Of a DNA stretch of 52,997 nt, positions 32,363 through 41,404 are shown piece after piece (the stretch's first letter is position 1; each line of letters opens with the position of its first letter). This stretch comes from an uncultured Leucobacter sp. (GTDB lineage Bacteria > Actinomycetota > Actinomycetes > Actinomycetales > Microbacteriaceae), in assembly GCA_937967375.1 (NCBI GenBank), contig CALCJF010000031.1, positions 1 through 52,997 on the forward strand. The letters run 5' to 3'. The position numbers and the translations under genes are program-made. A model generated the notes under the pieces. That model searched no databases. It saw only the letters and a program-made list of their open reading frames with translations, and was not told where the DNA came from.

Positions 32363-32528
32363 TGATGACACTTGCGCTGGTCTCACGACGGGACGAGATG
32401 CTGCACGCTGACGTATCTCGCGTCGGCGCAGCACCCCAGCAGTAGGTTCGCGCCTACCCCATATGTAGTTCTTAATTGTTCGCTCGAGGCGCTTTTGTGC
32501 GCCTCACACCACCACACAGGAGACACCC

Positions 32529-33392
32529 ATGTCAGTTTCACGCTCGAAGCGCGCACTTCAGATTCTCGGAGCAGGCGCGTCCGCCGTGCTCGCACTTAGC
32601 CTCGCGGCCTGCGGCGCAGCGAACGCTCCCGCCGCGGACGACAAGGCAGAGGTGAAGCTCGGTGACACCTTCACCGTGGCCGCCACCGAGGTACCGCACG
32701 TTGACATTCTGCAGTTCGTCAAGGAGAACCTCGCCGAAGAAGCAGGCATCAACTTCGAGATCAAGCCGTTCAGCGACTACCCGCTGGGCAACCGCTGGCT
32801 TGCCGAGGGTGAGGTCGACGCGAATTACTTCCAGCACCGCCCGTATTTCGACGCGCAGGTCGAGGAATTCGGCTACGACATCGCCGCGCTCAGCGATGTA
32901 CACGTCGAGCCCTACGCCGCGTTCTCTGAGAAGTACGACGACCTCGCTGATCTGCCAGATGGCGCGAAGATCAGCGTCACGAACGACGCCTCGAACCAGG
33001 AGCGCGCACTGAACCTGCTCGCTCAAGAGGGCCTCGTGGAGCTGCCGAAGGACGGCGAGCTCAGCGTGCTCGCAATCGAGGGCGACAAGAAGTACAACCC
33101 GCGCGGCTTCGACTTCATCGAGGCAGATCCGGCAGCGCAGGCCCGTGCACTCGCCGATGTCGATCTCGGCATTTTGAACGGCAACTACTTTCTCGATGCG
33201 GGCTTCACGCTGAAGGACGCCCTGATCGTTGAGCCGCTCGAGGGTAACATCTACGCCAACTTCTTGACCGTGCGCAGCGAAGACCAGAACGATCCTCGCC
33301 TGCTCAAGCTCGACGAACTGCTCACCTCGCCAGAGACCAAGGCTTTCATCGAGAAGACCTGGCCGGGTGGCGACGTTTCGCCCGCGTTCTAA
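32529..33392 (+). CDS. metQ: Methionine-binding lipoprotein
   Basis: 287 aa. Signal ends in LSLAAC-G (lipobox). NlpA/MetQ family features: TEVPHVDILQFVKENLAEEA, DYPLGNRWLAEGEVDANYFQ, GAKISVTNDASNQERALNLL and a C-terminal FIEKTWPGG. It binds methionine at the cell surface for MetNI. Start ATG has AGGAG 9 bases upstream. A strong terminator follows, closing the metNIQ operon. Confidence 0.94.
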   Translation: MSVSRSKRALQILGAGASAVLALSLAACGAANAPAADDKAEVKLGDTFTVAATEVPHVDILQFVKENLAEEAGINFEIKPFSDYPLGNRWLAEGEVDANYFQHRPYFDAQVEEFGYDIAALSDVHVEPYAAFSEKYDDLADLPDGAKISVTNDASNQERALNLLAQEGLVELPKDGELSVLAIEGDKKYNPRGFDFIEADPAAQARALADVDLGILNGNYFLDAGFTLKDALIVEPLEGNIYANFLTVRSEDQNDPRLLKLDELLTSPETKAFIEKTWPGGDVSPAF

Positions 33393-33430
33393 GTCTCAGC
33401 ACTTCTCGGGCCACCGAGAGCGTTGAATTA

Positions 33431-33472
33431 AGCGAGGCTGCCCTTCGAAGCTCGAAGGGCAGCCTCGCTTTC
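33431..33472 (+). terminator. Terminator of metNIQ
   Basis: A perfect 18-bp stem (AGCGAGGCTGCCCTTCGA and complement) with a 3-base loop, followed by TTTCGT. Confidence 0.85.
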
Positions 33473-33523
33473 GTCTGCGTTCGCATGAGCACTGAAGTTC
33501 GTAGGGTGGCAGAGGCGACCCCG

Positions 33524-33913
33524 CTACATCACATGCACCTCGCTTGCTCGCCATCGGGAATGCACCCACTCGAGCCGCAACGCCACCGCGTGGGCGCGGC
33601 GCTCGGTGTGCACGACCACCGAGGCTTCTGCGACACCGGGCAGCACGCGGCAGAGCTGCATCCTTCCAGGGCTGGCGGTGCACTGCCGGGGGTCGCGATA
33701 CACCGCGTTTCGCTCGCGCACAGCATTGCGTTGCAGAGCGAGTTGTCTCGCGGCGCCGACCGAGAGCGCACCTCCGAGCTGCGCGATGCTGCGAGTGCCC
33801 TCGACCGCTTCAAAGGCATGCGCGGCGAGCAATCGAACAAATCGTGCCTGCGGGTCGGGAATCGTAAGTGCCGAGTCGTAGCTGAGCGCGTGGTCGTCGT
33901 TGGTCGCATGCAT
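33524..33913 (-). CDS. Rv3235-like family protein
   Basis: 129 aa from ATG 33913, which has GGAGG 6 bases upstream; the open frame continues 25 codons further without a ribosome-binding site. Residues 25-60 (PQARFVRLLAAHAFEAVEGT then RSIAQLGGALS) and the C-terminal VVVHTERRAHAVALRLEWVH followed by SRWRASEVHV match the Rv3235 family pattern (a helix with G-x-R-x-x-x-Q-L, then a strand-rich part with R-A-x-A-V-A-L-R and W-R-A). Members are found next to secA in Actinobacteria; secA is not in this window. The biochemical role is unknown. Confidence 0.7.
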   Translation of the reverse strand: MHATNDDHALSYDSALTIPDPQARFVRLLAAHAFEAVEGTRSIAQLGGALSVGAARQLALQRNAVRERNAVYRDPRQCTASPGRMQLCRVLPGVAEASVVVHTERRAHAVALRLEWVHSRWRASEVHVM

Positions 33914-34117
33914 GGGGGCCTCCTGCGTAGTGCCGACGCGAGCAAGTCCCCCATACACCCGTCGTATTTTTATTGTGAAGCACACCATACTTTGTCGAGA
34001 CTGCGCCAGGTCAAGTTGATATTTCGCTCAGGGATTACACACGCTGTGCCTGTTCGCCCGAGTGACGAGCCGCACGGTACGTGAGATCCTCGCCTCGTTG
34101 CCCTCTATGCTGAAAGC

Positions 34118-35662
34118 GTGTCTACCCTTCGAAACCTCGCAAGCAAATATTCGGGTCTGAACGACGAGCAACTCGACTGGCTCGAGCTGCTCACTCTGGA
34201 CTGGCCTCTGCTCGCCGACCTCGCTCTCGGCGATGTTGTGCTCTGGGTTCCCACGAAAGACTCGACCTACATCGCGGTGGCGCACAGCCGCCCTGCGGGC
34301 TCGGTCACGCTCTTCTACCGAGACATCATCGGGGACTTCATTCGCGACGATTGGCGCGAGGTCGTTGATGAGACCATGACGACGCGAAAGCCAGCCTCGT
34401 CGCGGGCCCCGGTCTGGTATGAAGAGACCGCAATGAAGCTCACCGCGTTTTCTGTGAGCATGCGTGACGAGGGGGGTATGGGATCGACCGAGACCGCGCG
34501 CAATACTGACACGGGTGTCATCACCACTATCGGCACGCCAACCGAACCGTTTGCGGTCTTGACGGTGCATACGAGCCCCTCAGACCCGCAGTACGCGACC
34601 CACATCGGCAAGGCATTTCGCGAGGTTGCCGACGACGTGTTCTCGATGATCCAGCAGGGTCTGTTCCCGTCGCCTGGCAGCACGCGCGGTCGCGAGCGCG
34701 GGGCACCCCGCGCCTCAGACGGCCTCGTGCGCGTGAACACCGATGGAGTGGTGACGTTTGCGAGCCCGAACACGCAGTCGGCGTTCACGCTGCTTGGCTA
34801 TCGCGATGAGCTCGAGGGCGAGAACTTCTCTGAGGTCATTGCCGAGTTGGTGAAGGGGCAGTTCGACACGAACGAGTCGCTGCCGCTCATCGCGCAGGGG
34901 CGTGTGCCGAAGCGTGCAGACGTCGAGATCAACGGGCGAGTGGTCACGCTGCGCGCGATTCCGGTGATTCGTGACGAGGAGCGCGTCGGTGGCATTGTGC
35001 TCACGAGAGACGTGACCGGGCTGCGCCAGCAGGAGCAAGAGCTCATCACCAAAGACGCGACGATTCGAGAGATTCACCACCGCGTGAAGAACAACCTGCA
35101 GACCGTCGCGTCGTTGCTGCGGGTGCAGGCGAGGCGTGCGCGGAGTGAGGAAGCGAAAGAGGTGCTCGGCCAGGCGATGCGACGCGTCGCCGCGATCGCA
35201 GTGGTGCACGACACGCTCTCGACCGGCCTCTCGCAGATCGTCGACTTCGACGTGGTCTTCGATCGGGTGCTCGGCCTCGCCGCCGAGGTCGCGAGCCTAC
35301 ACGGCACGACCGTGCACCCGCACAAGCAGGGCCGCTTCGGTGAACTGCCGAGCGAGTACGCGACCCCGCTCGCGCTTGCGCTGACCGAGATCGTGACGAA
35401 CGCCGTTGAGCATGGATTGGCTGGTCGTGAGGGCGAGGTCATCATTACGGCCGAACGCAACGAGACGCGGCTTGCAGTTGAAGTAGTCGATACCGGAACC
35501 GGGCTGCCCGGCGGCACGGTTGGCGACGGGCTCGGCACACAGATCGTGCGCACGCTCGTTGAGGGCGAACTCGGCGGTTCGATCACCTGGGGCCCCGACG
35601 CGCGGGGCGGCACGCGAGTGTTCATCGACGTGCCGCTGCGCTGGATTCGCTCGGCGGTCTAG
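34118..35662 (+). CDS. pdtaS: PdtaS-type cytosolic sensor histidine kinase
   Basis: 514 aa with no membrane segment. An N-terminal GAF-like domain (about 10-180), a PAS-like domain (200-305), then the HisKA_2 box IREIHHRVKNNLQTVASLLR with phospho-acceptor H320/H321, and HATPase motifs LALALTEIVTNAVEHG and VVDTGTGLPGG. This is the plan of mycobacterial PdtaS, whose partner PdtaR is an RNA-binding ANTAR regulator acting on nutrient and copper/nitric oxide signals. No ANTAR regulator is in the window, so the partner is elsewhere. TATGCT lies 6 bases before the GTG start (leaderless). Confidence 0.86.
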   Translation: MSTLRNLASKYSGLNDEQLDWLELLTLDWPLLADLALGDVVLWVPTKDSTYIAVAHSRPAGSVTLFYRDIIGDFIRDDWREVVDETMTTRKPASSRAPVWYEETAMKLTAFSVSMRDEGGMGSTETARNTDTGVITTIGTPTEPFAVLTVHTSPSDPQYATHIGKAFREVADDVFSMIQQGLFPSPGSTRGRERGAPRASDGLVRVNTDGVVTFASPNTQSAFTLLGYRDELEGENFSEVIAELVKGQFDTNESLPLIAQGRVPKRADVEINGRVVTLRAIPVIRDEERVGGIVLTRDVTGLRQQEQELITKDATIREIHHRVKNNLQTVASLLRVQARRARSEEAKEVLGQAMRRVAAIAVVHDTLSTGLSQIVDFDVVFDRVLGLAAEVASLHGTTVHPHKQGRFGELPSEYATPLALALTEIVTNAVEHGLAGREGEVIITAERNETRLAVEVVDTGTGLPGGTVGDGLGTQIVRTLVEGELGGSITWGPDARGGTRVFIDVPLRWIRSAV

Positions 35663-36096
35663 CGTCGCTGGCGGGCTGAGCGCACAACGACTGCGGTGCC
35701 CACTGCGAGTAGCAGGAGACCGATTCCGATCATTGCGGCGATCACGAACGTCGTGCCGTCAACTCGATTGGGCGCAACCGTTTGGAACGAAGTGAACGCG
35801 CAGAAGGCCAGCACCAGCACTCCCCAGACGATCGTGCCGGTGCGCGGTCGAAGCTGGGTGCCGGGCTGTTCGGTCGAACCAGAGGAGCTTGCCGCAGGCA
35901 TCGTGGAGGGCTCTGCAACAGGCTCCGGTCGGGGTGCTTCGGCAGCTTCAGAGGCCTCGGTTGGATCGGTGACATCGTTTGTCTTTGTGGCTTCGGCAGG
36001 CTGAGCCGTCTCAGTTGCCACCTCGAATGGCGTGGTTGCTTCGGTGACATCCGGTGCCGGGATCGCGGCCGCCGTGTGGTCTTCGTTCGTGGTCAT
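35659..36096 (-). CDS. Membrane protein with acidic Ala/Thr/Glu-rich N-terminus
   Basis: 145 aa. Residues 1-85 are low-complexity, rich in A, T, E and P (TEATTPFEVATETAQPAEAT); residues 87-106 and 117-136 are membrane helices, ending in RSARQRR. The ATG overlaps the stop of the PspC gene (ATGA), so it is the last gene of that operon. Convergent with pdtaS, sharing 4 bases of the two stop regions. A partner of the PspC/LiaF-like protein is likely by position; no family was recognised. Confidence 0.7.
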   Translation of the reverse strand: MTTNEDHTAAAIPAPDVTEATTPFEVATETAQPAEATKTNDVTDPTEASEAAEAPRPEPVAEPSTMPAASSSGSTEQPGTQLRPRTGTIVWGVLVLAFCAFTSFQTVAPNRVDGTTFVIAAMIGIGLLLLAVGTAVVVRSARQRR

Positions 36097-37640
36097 CGTG
36101 CCTGCTCCAACTCTGCGATGCGCTCTTTCAGCTGTTCGATCTCGTTCGTGCGATCCTCGCCCGACTGCGAGCTCGCGCCGTTGCCGTTCTCGATGTCCAC
36201 GGTGCCACCGAGCACGCGAATTCGCACCGTGACAACGTCTGAATCGTCGAGGCCGGTCGCTCGCTGCTCGAACAAGCGAGAGAGCAGAATGCCGCCCTGG
36301 CGACGTTCATCGTTCGACACGCGCTGATCCCTGATGGTGCCCGCCATGAGGCTCACTTGCACGCGGGTTCGGGTCGACTCGGGCATGCGCACCGTGGCAT
36401 TGCCGCCGAGCAGCCACACGTCGATGCTGCGGGGCAGTGCATCGTGACCGAGATCAGACAGGTCAACGGTGGCGTTGCCAGCGATCGAGACGATTGCCTG
36501 GTCGTCGCCGATATTGTCTGGTCGCACGATCGAGTTGCCGAACGGAACGACGTCGGTTTGGCCCGGAAGCACGGTGCTGAATGGCGCGAAGAACAGGGCC
36601 ACGACGCCGCAGAACGAGAGAAAGCCGATCCAGCCGCTGTCTCGGCCGCGAATTCCCGCGATGATGAGCGAGATGGCGAGCACCGAGACTCCCGCGACCA
36701 GCCCCGCAGTCAGCACGACCATGCCACCGGCCTCGTTTGCGAGGGCGATACCAGCCGCCGCGCTCGCCGCGAGCAAGGTGAGGGCGAGAGTCAGCACGGT
36801 ATGCGCGGCACCCAGTCGGCGGGCCGCATGGTATTCGCGACCGCGTCGATCCCACTCTTTCGACTTCTCTTCGACGCGTTGCCCCCAGGCCTCAGCCTTC
36901 TGCTCAAAATTCTGTGCCCAAGTGGTCGCACGCTCTTCGGTGCGGTCAGCGAAGTCGTGTGCGCGATTGGTGTAGCTTTTCGCGTCGGCATCGGCGTCGG
37001 CGTCGGCGGGCTTCGCGCTACTCGCGCCCGGAGCTGCGCTCGCCGCCTGCGCCCTGCTGGTGCCCTGCGACCCTTCGCGAGAACGCCCGGTCAGCCAGAT
37101 GATCAACCACACGATCAGGCCGGGTATCACGAGGGCCGACCAGATGACTCCGAACGTCACCTGCACCCACTCGGGCACGATGCCCCACGTGTCCCAACCC
37201 CATGGGCCGAGGAATAAGGTGCGGAAGACCCACACAACTGCCGGAACGAAGAGGATCGCGCCGAGCACGACAGCGGTGACTATCGCCCCGGCCGAGGCTC
37301 GCCCCCGGAACAGATCCTCCAAGTGAATGCGTCCCGTGTGATCGGGAAGCAGCAGCCAAGCGGCGAGGTACAGCAGAATGCCGGGCCCACCGAGCACCGC
37401 GAGCACCACGAAGATGCCTCGTACGATCAGAGGGTCGATGCCCGCCTTCGCTGCGATTCCGCCGGCCACACCTGCGAACCAGCGATCGCTGCTGCGCTCG
37501 ATGCCGAGACCGCGATTCCACGAGAAGAACTTGCCCGAGGTGCGCTCGAACGAGAAAGGTTCGGAGCGGTCGTGCGGGCCTTGAGTGCCCGGGTCGCTGG
37601 GAGCTCCGGGAGTGCCGGGAGGGGGAGTCGTATCGTTCAT
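36093..37640 (-). CDS. PspC-domain membrane protein with LiaF-like C-terminal domain
   Basis: 515 aa. Residues 48-100 are a PspC domain (RWFAGVAGGIAAKAGIDPLI, VRGIFVVLAVLGGPGILLYL). Further helices occur around 118-140 and 160-185; a coiled-coil, charged stretch (235-290, with KAEAWGQRVEEKSKEWDRRG) separates them from a second set of helices (300-375). The C-terminal about 120 residues (SIAGNATVDLSDLGHDALPR, LLGGNATVRMPEST, RVLGGTVDIENGNG) form the beta-repeat seen in LiaF/YvqF proteins, ending in a helical EQLKERIAELEQA. PspC/LiaF proteins hold back or feed a LiaSR-type system in response to membrane damage. It is divergent from the PspC-fused kinase at 37755. Confidence 0.82.
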   Translation of the reverse strand: MNDTTPPPGTPGAPSDPGTQGPHDRSEPFSFERTSGKFFSWNRGLGIERSSDRWFAGVAGGIAAKAGIDPLIVRGIFVVLAVLGGPGILLYLAAWLLLPDHTGRIHLEDLFRGRASAGAIVTAVVLGAILFVPAVVWVFRTLFLGPWGWDTWGIVPEWVQVTFGVIWSALVIPGLIVWLIIWLTGRSREGSQGTSRAQAASAAPGASSAKPADADADADAKSYTNRAHDFADRTEERATTWAQNFEQKAEAWGQRVEEKSKEWDRRGREYHAARRLGAAHTVLTLALTLLAASAAAGIALANEAGGMVVLTAGLVAGVSVLAISLIIAGIRGRDSGWIGFLSFCGVVALFFAPFSTVLPGQTDVVPFGNSIVRPDNIGDDQAIVSIAGNATVDLSDLGHDALPRSIDVWLLGGNATVRMPESTRTRVQVSLMAGTIRDQRVSNDERRQGGILLSRLFEQRATGLDDSDVVTVRIRVLGGTVDIENGNGASSQSGEDRTNEIEQLKERIAELEQAR

Positions 37641-37754
37641 GCTTTGAGTCTGCCGCGCGGGGGGAGGCCCGCGCTATCGGGGTTCACCCTGACCCGACCC
37701 TGAATGTGACCCCTGAGTCGCGAGAAAGTGAGGGCCGGGTGGTTGGATGGAATC

Positions 37755-39080
37755 ATGACAAGCCCCACGCCCGCCCTCACGCGCAGCCGCGACGACCGTC
37801 TGGTCGCCGGCGTCTGCGGTGGCTTGGCGTCACACCTCGGGCTTCCGGTGAAGTGGGTGCGCGTCGGCATGGCGATATTCGCGCTTCTTGGCGGAGCCGG
37901 AGCACTGTTCTACATCTGGCTCTGGGTGCTCGCGCCGGTTGAAGGCGAGGGTCAGGTCGCCCCGATGCGGCGGGTGCTCACACAGCCGGCGACGGCTGCT
38001 GCTGGGGAGATGCCGCCAGTCGCGACTCCTGGCGCGGCAGCAGGCCCTGCCGCGGCGACTCCTACCGCTGCCGCCCCTGCCGCCGCTGCGTTGGGTACTG
38101 AACAGCTCATCGACAGGGCAAGGCGTTGGCCCATCGCCGAGTTCTTGCTCGGCGCTTGCCTGTTGGTGGCGGGTTTCGGTCTGGTGCTCGTGCAACTGGG
38201 CGTGCAGCTGCGACTCGACGTGCTGCTGCCCGGCATGGCGGTGCTTGTGGGCGTCGGCCTGACCTGGTGGCAGATTGCCGACCGCGACCGCCCAGAACGC
38301 AACATGCTGCCGCGCGTGCTCGGTGCACTCGCGCTTGTCGCGGTCGGCGTGCTCATGTTCTTCGTGACCGCGCAGCAACCGAGCATGCTTACCGTGGTGG
38401 GGGCCGCCGTCGCGGTGCTCGCGGGGGTCGCGCTCGCCCTCGCCCCGTGGGCGCTGCGCGTCAACCGAGAATTGATCGCCGAGCGTTCGGCGCGAGCGCG
38501 CGAGGCCGAGCGCGCAGAGATCGCTGCCCACTTGCACGACTCCGTACTGCAGACGCTTGCGGCGATTCAGCAGCGCTCCGAACCGGGCAGCGAGGTCGCT
38601 CGGCTCGCCCGTGGGCAAGAACGCGACCTGCGTGAGTGGCTGTTTCGTACGGCCGACGGTGCTCCCCCCGTCGACCGAGAGGCACTCGAAGTCGAGCTGC
38701 GCCAGCACGCCGCCGCTCTCGAAGCCGAACACGCGGTGCGATTCGAGGTGATCTCGGTGGGCGCCCGCTGCGCGGTGCCAGAGGCCATCGTCGCGGCCGC
38801 CCGCGAGGCGATGCTGAATGCTGCGAGGCACGCCGGTGGGGAAGTGACTGTCTACGTCGAGACCCGGCCCGAACAGGTCTCGATCGACATTACCGACCGA
38901 GGCCCGGGCCTCGACCTCGACCGCCTGCCAGAAGGACGCATGGGCGTGCGCGAATCGATTATTGGGCGCATGCAACGCGCCGGCGGCTCGGCAACGTATG
39001 CGCCCGGCCCGGGCGGCACGGGCACCGCGGTGCGGCTCTCGCTGCCCCTGCAACCTCAAGAGGAGACCAGCGATGAATGA
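37755..39080 (+). CDS. PspC-domain sensor histidine kinase (LiaS-like)
   Basis: 441 aa; ATG 37755 with TTGGAT 6 bases upstream. Residues 9-62 are a PspC domain (RLVAGVCGGLASHLGL, VRVGMAIFALLGGAGALFYI). An Ala/Pro-rich linker (75-115) and four more membrane helices (128-235) follow. The dimerisation box RAEIAAHLHDSVLQTL carries H261. HATPase motifs: AAREAMLNAARHAGG, DITDRGPGLDLDRLPEGRMG. The kinase overlaps its regulator gene by 8 bases. Fusing PspC directly to the kinase is common in Actinobacteria and implies direct sensing of the membrane state. Confidence 0.88.
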   Translation: MTSPTPALTRSRDDRLVAGVCGGLASHLGLPVKWVRVGMAIFALLGGAGALFYIWLWVLAPVEGEGQVAPMRRVLTQPATAAAGEMPPVATPGAAAGPAAATPTAAAPAAAALGTEQLIDRARRWPIAEFLLGACLLVAGFGLVLVQLGVQLRLDVLLPGMAVLVGVGLTWWQIADRDRPERNMLPRVLGALALVAVGVLMFFVTAQQPSMLTVVGAAVAVLAGVALALAPWALRVNRELIAERSARAREAERAEIAAHLHDSVLQTLAAIQQRSEPGSEVARLARGQERDLREWLFRTADGAPPVDREALEVELRQHAAALEAEHAVRFEVISVGARCAVPEAIVAAAREAMLNAARHAGGEVTVYVETRPEQVSIDITDRGPGLDLDRLPEGRMGVRESIIGRMQRAGGSATYAPGPGGTGTAVRLSLPLQPQEETSDE

Positions 39081-39792
39081 CCACGAAGCAGTTGGCGGGC
39101 AGCGCGAGACGTCAGAAACGATACGGGTGGTCATCGTCGATGATCACCAGATCTTCCGCACCGGGCTGCGAGCCGAACTGGGCCCCCAGCTCGATGTCGT
39201 GGGCGAAGCAGCAACGGTCGACGAGGCGCTCGAAGTGATCGCGGCAACGGTGCCAGACGTAGTGCTGCTCGACGTGCACCTGCCTGGCGGCGAAGGCGGC
39301 GGCGGGGCCGAGGTGCTTCGGCGAACCGCGACGCTCTCTCGCTCGGACCAGGCACCAGCCGGTCTCGCGGCAGTACGTTTTCTCGCGCTCAGTGTGTCAG
39401 ACGCGGCCGACGACGTCGTGAGCGTCATACGTGCCGGCGCGAGAGGCTATCTCACCAAAGCCTCATCGGGAGCGGAAGTGACGGCCGCCGCGCAGCGGGT
39501 GCAGGGTGGCGACGCGGTGTTCTCGCCGCGTCTCGCGGGTTTTGTGCTTGATGCCTTCGGGGCCGGGCTCGGCGAAACGGCAGCCACCGACGACGAACTT
39601 GACCGCCTGTCGGCGCGCGAGCAAGAGGTCATGCGCATGATCGCGCGCGGCTACGCCTACAAAGAGGTTGCCGCCGAGCTGTTTCTCTCGGTCAAAACCG
39701 TCGAAACCCACGTCTCGAACGTGCTGCGCAAGCTTCAGCTTTCAAACCGGCACGAGCTCACCGCATGGGCGCTCAGCAGGCGCCTGCTTTAG
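39073..39792 (+). CDS. NarL/LuxR-family response regulator (LiaR-like)
   Basis: 239 aa. ATG 39073 has AGGAG 9 bases upstream and gives a complete receiver: IRVVIVDDHQIFRTGLRAEL with D23/D24, phosphorylated D67 (VVLLDVHLPG), K in GYLTKASSG. LuxR-type DNA-binding domain: LSAREQEVMRMIARGYAYKE, VKTVETHVSNVLRKLQL. It is the partner of the kinase at 37755 and probably regulates the divergent PspC/LiaF-like operon. Confidence 0.9.
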   Translation: MNDHEAVGGQRETSETIRVVIVDDHQIFRTGLRAELGPQLDVVGEAATVDEALEVIAATVPDVVLLDVHLPGGEGGGGAEVLRRTATLSRSDQAPAGLAAVRFLALSVSDAADDVVSVIRAGARGYLTKASSGAEVTAAAQRVQGGDAVFSPRLAGFVLDAFGAGLGETAATDDELDRLSAREQEVMRMIARGYAYKEVAAELFLSVKTVETHVSNVLRKLQLSNRHELTAWALSRRLL

Positions 39793-39802
39793 CTTCCCTG
39801 AG

Positions 39803-41335
39803 TCAGGCCGCCCACCCCGGCAGCCACAGGTGCAGCTGTGAGAACCAGCCCGAGACGGGCATGCCGATCCAGAGCGGCCAGAAGAGCACGGCCATCAGCA
39901 GAGCAGCTCCGAGCACCAGCGCTACCGAGATCCTGCGCCCCTGAACGGCTTCCGGCCACATGCTGAGCTGGATCCCTGCGCCTCGAAGCAGGCTGCTCTT
40001 CCGAGGGAGTGACGCAAACGAGGCCAGCACCAAAGCGAGGCCGAGTGCCGCGAACGGCGTCATGACGACCGCGTAGAACTGAAACACCGCGGGCCGTGAG
40101 AACGTCAACACCCACGGAAGCCATCCAGAAAGGTAGCCCACCACCACAAACGCGCTGATCGCGACGTTACGGTTGCGCAGCGGAGCAGGGTTTCGAGCGC
40201 GCACGGCCAGCAGCACGCTTCGTAGCACGACCCACGAAAGCAGCAGCAACGCGGCGACACCCAGCCACGTCACGACCGGATTCGGGATCGGCGAGATCGT
40301 GGCGACGTAGCCATCCCACCGCTCCGAGTACATCGCTGTAGGGCGCAGCGCGAGCGGCCAGCTCCACGGGCTCGACTGGTAGGGGTGCGGCGCAGACAGT
40401 GTCGAATGCCACGCGAGCGAGTCGACGTGCCACTGCCACAGCGAGGCCCACCACGGCGTATCGGCGCTTCGGCTCTGCCCGCCGGGCGTGACGATCCAGC
40501 CGATCCAACTCGAGAGATAGGCAGCGAACGCGATCGGAAGCGCGATCGCCGCGGCGATGATCGCCTGAACCGCCGTGCGAGCAACCGCCGCCCGGGCCGA
40601 CGGGCAGTGAAGGGTCGCGCGATCCTCGCCCCGAATCGAACGCGCGAGGCCGAGACGACGTAACAGATCGCCGAGTGTGAGCAGCACGAGAAACGCGGCG
40701 AGCGGATACAGCCCCGACCACTTCACTGCCGCCGCAGCGCCAAACGCGAGCGCGGCCGCCACGAGCCAGGGCCTGCGCCAGAGAATCCTGCCAGGTGAGC
40801 GAGCCGCCACGAGCCAATCGTGAGCAATAAACAGGGCACCGAGCGCGACGAACATCGTGAGAAATCCGTCGAGCAGCGACACCCGCGAGAGCACGACATG
40901 CACGCCGTCGAGCGCAAGCAACAGCCCCGCGATACAGGCCACCCACATGCTTCGACTCAGCACCCAGCCGAGGCGCATCGTCACGCCCACCGTCGCGACC
41001 CCCGCAACCGCGGCTGCGAAACGCCACCCCCACCCGCTATCCGGGCCGAACAGCAGAACTCCGAGCCCGATCAACCACTTGCCAAGCGGAGGATGCGCGA
41101 TCGCAGCGGGCGTATCAAGAAAGGCGCGTGCGCGCTCGCCGCCGAATGCGGGATCATCGTCAGGCCAGGCCGTCGGATACCCGTGCGCGAGCTGGCTCAC
41201 CGCATCGCGCACGTAGTAGAGCTCATCGAAGACGAGCGAGTCTGGGCGATCGAGGGCCCAGAGGCGCAGCACCGCAGCAAGTGCGAGGATCGCAAATACA
41301 GCGATCCAGCGCAATCGGTGCAGGGTGGGGGTCAC
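39803..41335 (-). CDS. pmt: Dolichyl/polyprenyl-phosphate-mannose protein mannosyltransferase
   Basis: 510 aa with about ten or more membrane helices. The first extracytoplasmic loop has D37-E38 in LVFDELYYVRDAVSQL, the catalytic acidic pair of GT39 enzymes. HPPLGKWLIGLGVLLFGPDS and LSRVSLLDGFLTMFVALGAL are typical of Pmt proteins; the latter contains the R-x-x-L-L-D motif. It transfers mannose from polyprenyl-phosphate mannose to serine/threonine of exported proteins while the Sec machinery delivers them. Leaderless start likely: TAGGCT lies 6 bases before the GTG. It is divergent from proS with only 69 bases between starts. Confidence 0.9.
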   Translation of the reverse strand: MTPTLHRLRWIAVFAILALAAVLRLWALDRPDSLVFDELYYVRDAVSQLAHGYPTAWPDDDPAFGGERARAFLDTPAAIAHPPLGKWLIGLGVLLFGPDSGWGWRFAAAVAGVATVGVTMRLGWVLSRSMWVACIAGLLLALDGVHVVLSRVSLLDGFLTMFVALGALFIAHDWLVAARSPGRILWRRPWLVAAALAFGAAAAVKWSGLYPLAAFLVLLTLGDLLRRLGLARSIRGEDRATLHCPSARAAVARTAVQAIIAAAIALPIAFAAYLSSWIGWIVTPGGQSRSADTPWWASLWQWHVDSLAWHSTLSAPHPYQSSPWSWPLALRPTAMYSERWDGYVATISPIPNPVVTWLGVAALLLLSWVVLRSVLLAVRARNPAPLRNRNVAISAFVVVGYLSGWLPWVLTFSRPAVFQFYAVVMTPFAALGLALVLASFASLPRKSSLLRGAGIQLSMWPEAVQGRRISVALVLGAALLMAVLFWPLWIGMPVSGWFSQLHLWLPGWAA

Positions 41336-41404
41336 CCCACCAGCCTATGGTTCTTGCCGCTTTGGTGATCCTCGCTCTGCCCACTGGCGACTACGATAGA
41401 AACC

